DNA from: Candidatus Bipolaricaulota bacterium
GTDB lineage: Bacteria > Bipolaricaulota > Bipolaricaulia > Bipolaricaulales > Bipolaricaulaceae
Length of the DNA stretch: 7,226 bases
NCBI GenBank assembly: GCA_027027485.1
Contig: JALVLL010000254.1
Location: 1-7,226, forward strand
Reading direction: 5' to 3'
This document shows positions 5,209 to 7,226 of the stretch, piece after piece; the first letter of the stretch is position 1, and each line of letters opens with the position of its first letter. A program made the position numbers and the translations under genes. The notes under the pieces were generated by a model, which saw only the letters and a list, made by a program, of their open reading frames with translations, did not search any database and was not told the DNA's origin.

Positions 5209-6750
5209 ATGTCCGAGCCACTTCTTCGTGCCGAGGGGATCGTAAAGGTTTATGCCGATGGAACGGTGGCCTTGAAGGGCGTCGATTTCGAGGTCCGCCC
5301 CGGGGAGATACAAGGCCTTTTGGGCGAAAACGGCGCCGGGAAGACCACCCTCACCAAGATCATCTCCGGCCTCCTCCACCCCACCTCGGGGAGGATCCTC
5401 ATCGGGGGGGAACCCGTTAGGCTCCGCTCCCCCCGGGACGCCTTGGAGCGGGGCATCGGCATGGTCCACCAGCACTTCGCCTTGGTGGATACCTTCACCG
5501 CCTTGGAGAACATCGCCTTGGGTACGGGGCTCCCTCTGGGCAGCGAGTTGCGAGGTTCGGTGGTGGAACTCATGGAGCGCACCGGCCTCAAGGTCCCCTT
5601 GGATATCCCCGTCGAGAACCTGGCCGTGGGGGAGCGACAGCGGGTGGAGATCCTGAAGGTGCTTTCCCGGAAGGTGAGGATCCTCATCTTGGACGAGCCC
5701 ACCTCGGTCCTCACCCCGGTGGAGACCGACGAGCTCTTCGGGTTCCTTCGCCGCCTCAAAGGGGAGGGCGTGGGGATCGTCTTCATCACCCACAAGCTCC
5801 GGGAGGTCCTGGAGATCACCGACCGGATCACGGTGCTGCGTCGCGGGGAAGTGGTGGGGGAGGTGGAGACCCGGGAAACATCGGCCGAGGAGCTTGCCCG
5901 GATGATGGTGGGGGAGGAGGTCCGGATCCGGGGGCGCCGGCCGGTGGAGCTCCGCACCGAGTTGGCCGGGGAAGAGAGGGAAGAGAGGCGTCCACGGGGC
6001 GAGCCGGCCCTCGTGGTGAGGGACCTCCGCGTCCCCTCCGACGGGGGTGCCGAGGCCGTGAAGGGCGTGTCCTTCGAGATCTACCCCGGGGAGATCTTCG
6101 GGATCGCCGGGGTGGAGGGTAACGGCCAGACCGAGCTCGTGGAGGCCATCTGCGGCCTGCGGGAGGGAAGAGGGAGGGTAACCCTCAAGGGAAAAGATAT
6201 CCTCGGGCTTCCGCCCCTGGAGCTCTATCGGCTCGGCCTCGCTCACATCCCCGAGGACCGTTGGAAGTACGGCCTGATCCTCTCCTTCACCGTGGCCGAG
6301 AACTCCATCCTGGGGAGGCAGCGCTCCCCGGATTTCCTGGGGCCGCTCTCGGTGCTCCGTTGGGGCAGGGTTTTCTCACATGCCCGGGAGCTCATCCGCG
6401 CTTTCTCCATCCAGGCTCCCGGCCTCGAGGCCCCCGCGAAATCCCTCTCCGGGGGCAACCAACAGAAGCTCATCGTGGGACGGGAGCTCTCCAAGGAGCC
6501 CGAAGTGGTGGTGGCGGCCCAGCCCACTCGGGGACTGGATATCGGCGCAGCGGAGTACATCCGGGATATCCTCCTCGAGATGCGGGATGAGGGCAAAGCC
6601 ATCCTCCTTGTATCGGCCGATCTGGACGAGGTCCTGGCGCTTTCGGATCGGGTGGCCTTCATGTACGAGGGGACCTTCACCGCCGTGACCACGCCTTCGG
6701 AGGTGGATCGGGAGAAGGCGGGGCTCTACATGGGGGGCGTGAGGGGATGA
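5209..6750 (+). CDS. ABC transporter ATP-binding protein with two NBDs (BMP/nucleoside or sugar type)
   Basis: This 513-residue cytoplasmic ATPase powers the importer and is of the RbsA/YufO two-domain type. NBD1 has Walker A GENGAGKT (39-46), Q-loop Q88, signature LAVGERQR (138-145), Walker B ILILDEP (158-164; D162, E163) and switch H195. NBD2 (from about 267) is degenerate in the way usual for this family. Walker A reads GVEGNGQT (301-308) with Gln replacing Lys, the signature is LSGGNQQK (413-420), Walker B is VVVAAQP (433-439) lacking Asp and Glu, and the switch His is missing (SADLDE). Only NBD1 is expected to hydrolyse ATP efficiently. The linker (about 240-265) is rich in Arg and Glu and carries a 9-bp tandem repeat at 5971-5988. 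ATG 5209 has no Shine-Dalgarno. The stop overlaps the permease start as ATGA. Confidence 0.95.
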   Translation: MSEPLLRAEGIVKVYADGTVALKGVDFEVRPGEIQGLLGENGAGKTTLTKIISGLLHPTSGRILIGGEPVRLRSPRDALERGIGMVHQHFALVDTFTALENIALGTGLPLGSELRGSVVELMERTGLKVPLDIPVENLAVGERQRVEILKVLSRKVRILILDEPTSVLTPVETDELFGFLRRLKGEGVGIVFITHKLREVLEITDRITVLRRGEVVGEVETRETSAEELARMMVGEEVRIRGRRPVELRTELAGEEREERRPRGEPALVVRDLRVPSDGGAEAVKGVSFEIYPGEIFGIAGVEGNGQTELVEAICGLREGRGRVTLKGKDILGLPPLELYRLGLAHIPEDRWKYGLILSFTVAENSILGRQRSPDFLGPLSVLRWGRVFSHARELIRAFSIQAPGLEAPAKSLSGGNQQKLIVGRELSKEPEVVVAAQPTRGLDIGAAEYIRDILLEMRDEGKAILLVSADLDEVLALSDRVAFMYEGTFTAVTTPSEVDREKAGLYMGGVRG

Positions 6751-7226
6751 GGCGCTTTTACGCGGCCCTTCGCTCGATATCCGAGTCGGTTCTCGCGGCC
6801 ATCGTGGGGTTCATCGTGGCGGGGCTCATCCTGAAGGCCTGGGGCTACTCCCCCATTTCGGCCTATATCTCCCTCTTCAAGGCGAGCTTCACGGACCTCT
6901 ACGGGTTCTCGGGGGCCTTGGCCAACGCCACTCCCTTGATCCTCACGGCGCTCACCTTCGCCATGGCGGCCCGGGCCGGTCTCTTCAACATCGGGGCCGA
7001 GGGCCCGATGTACCTGGGGGCTCTCGCGGCGGGGGCCGCGAGCCGCTACCGCCTGCGCCCGGGGATACACCTGAGGGTGGCGGTGGTTGTCGCGGGGGCG
7101 GCGGGGGCGCTCGCCCGAAACGTCTTTTTCCTGGTCGGCGCTGGACGCGGCGAACGTTTTACCGACATCTCCCGCGCGACCTACGACGACGTCGTCGCCC
7201 GGGTCACCCGCGCCGCCCGGGACGAG
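6747..7226 (+). CDS. ABC transporter permease, BMP/ribose-type (partial, aberrant 3' end)
   Basis: This is the first membrane subunit of the importer, expected to pair with a second permease and the two-NBD ATPase. The reading frame from ATG 6747 stays open to the window edge (160 codons). Hydrophobic segments lie at about residues 15-30, 58-75 and 85-99, and again at about 110-122. The family landmark FAMAARAGLFNIGAEGPMYLGALAA (71-95) matches the permease motif of nucleoside/ribose importers. After about residue 123 the protein turns hydrophilic (RGERFTDISRATYDD) and no longer resembles a permease, where a further helix and a G-x-NEVI-type cytoplasmic loop are expected. The authentic part therefore probably ends near 7115. 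The start overlaps the ATPase stop by 4 bases (ATGA), indicating translational coupling. Confidence 0.85.
   Translation, partial: MRRFYAALRSISESVLAAIVGFIVAGLILKAWGYSPISAYISLFKASFTDLYGFSGALANATPLILTALTFAMAARAGLFNIGAEGPMYLGALAAGAASRYRLRPGIHLRVAVVVAGAAGALARNVFFLVGAGRGERFTDISRATYDDVVARVTRAARDE
7116..7226 (+). other. Probable foreign or chimeric tail at the contig end
   Basis: Codons here still favour G/C at position three in the permease frame, but composition changes: many GAC/GTC pairs, fewer GGG and CTC runs, and an acidic, soluble product. It probably encodes part of an unrelated protein joined in frame. I do not recognise that protein. Confidence 0.45.

Noticed and set aside
5173..6246. 357-codon minus-strand open frame opposite the ATPase
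   Set aside because: It is a shadow of a gene with intact Walker and signature motifs, and its own product has no recognisable domain.
6100..6560. NBD2 of the ATPase as a decayed or mutated domain
   Set aside because: Loss of the Walker lysine and catalytic acid with retention of LSGGNQQK and AAQPTRGLD is the normal state for the second domain in this transporter family.

Overview
The window is GC-rich bacterial DNA. It carries a bacterial GatA, a class II tRNA-Leu with encoded CCA, two-component signalling genes, rho-independent terminators and sigma70-like promoters. The phylum cannot be fixed from sequence alone. The style (dense GC-rich coding, very short or absent mRNA leaders) would suit a thermophilic or deep-branching lineage such as Bipolaricaulota or Deinococcus-Thermus, but that is a guess.

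Left end, minus strand (1-535): a promoter reads leftward into tRNA-Leu(CAG). One base after the tRNA's CCA, the gatA start codon begins. GatA runs off the left edge. A divergent promoter on the plus strand (593-621) drives a Crp/Fnr-family regulator (641-1315). A CRP-type two-fold site lies between its -35 and -10, which suggests autoregulation.

Middle (1316-3653): 51 bp downstream is a membrane-anchored double-PAS histidine kinase. It overlaps by 11 bp a stand-alone response regulator of the Rcp1 type (receiver only). Together they look like a sensory relay, possibly co-transcribed with the Crp-like gene.

Intergenic 3654-3983: no gene, but strong nested inverted repeats that look like a structured RNA of about 150 nt. 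A perfect GC-rich terminator follows, then a promoter. The repeat arms of the structured region and of the terminator are interchangeable, so this may be either an independent terminated ncRNA (6S-like shape) or an attenuator/riboswitch leader for the transporter downstream.

Right part (3984-7226): a BMP/Med-family ABC importer in the usual order. It has a secreted binding protein, a strong internal terminator, a double-NBD ATPase whose start appears leaderless, and a permease overlapping the ATPase by 4 bp (ATGA). This family generally imports nucleosides or related ligands. The last ~110 bases of the permease frame stop resembling a permease, which points to a chimeric contig end or a rearrangement.
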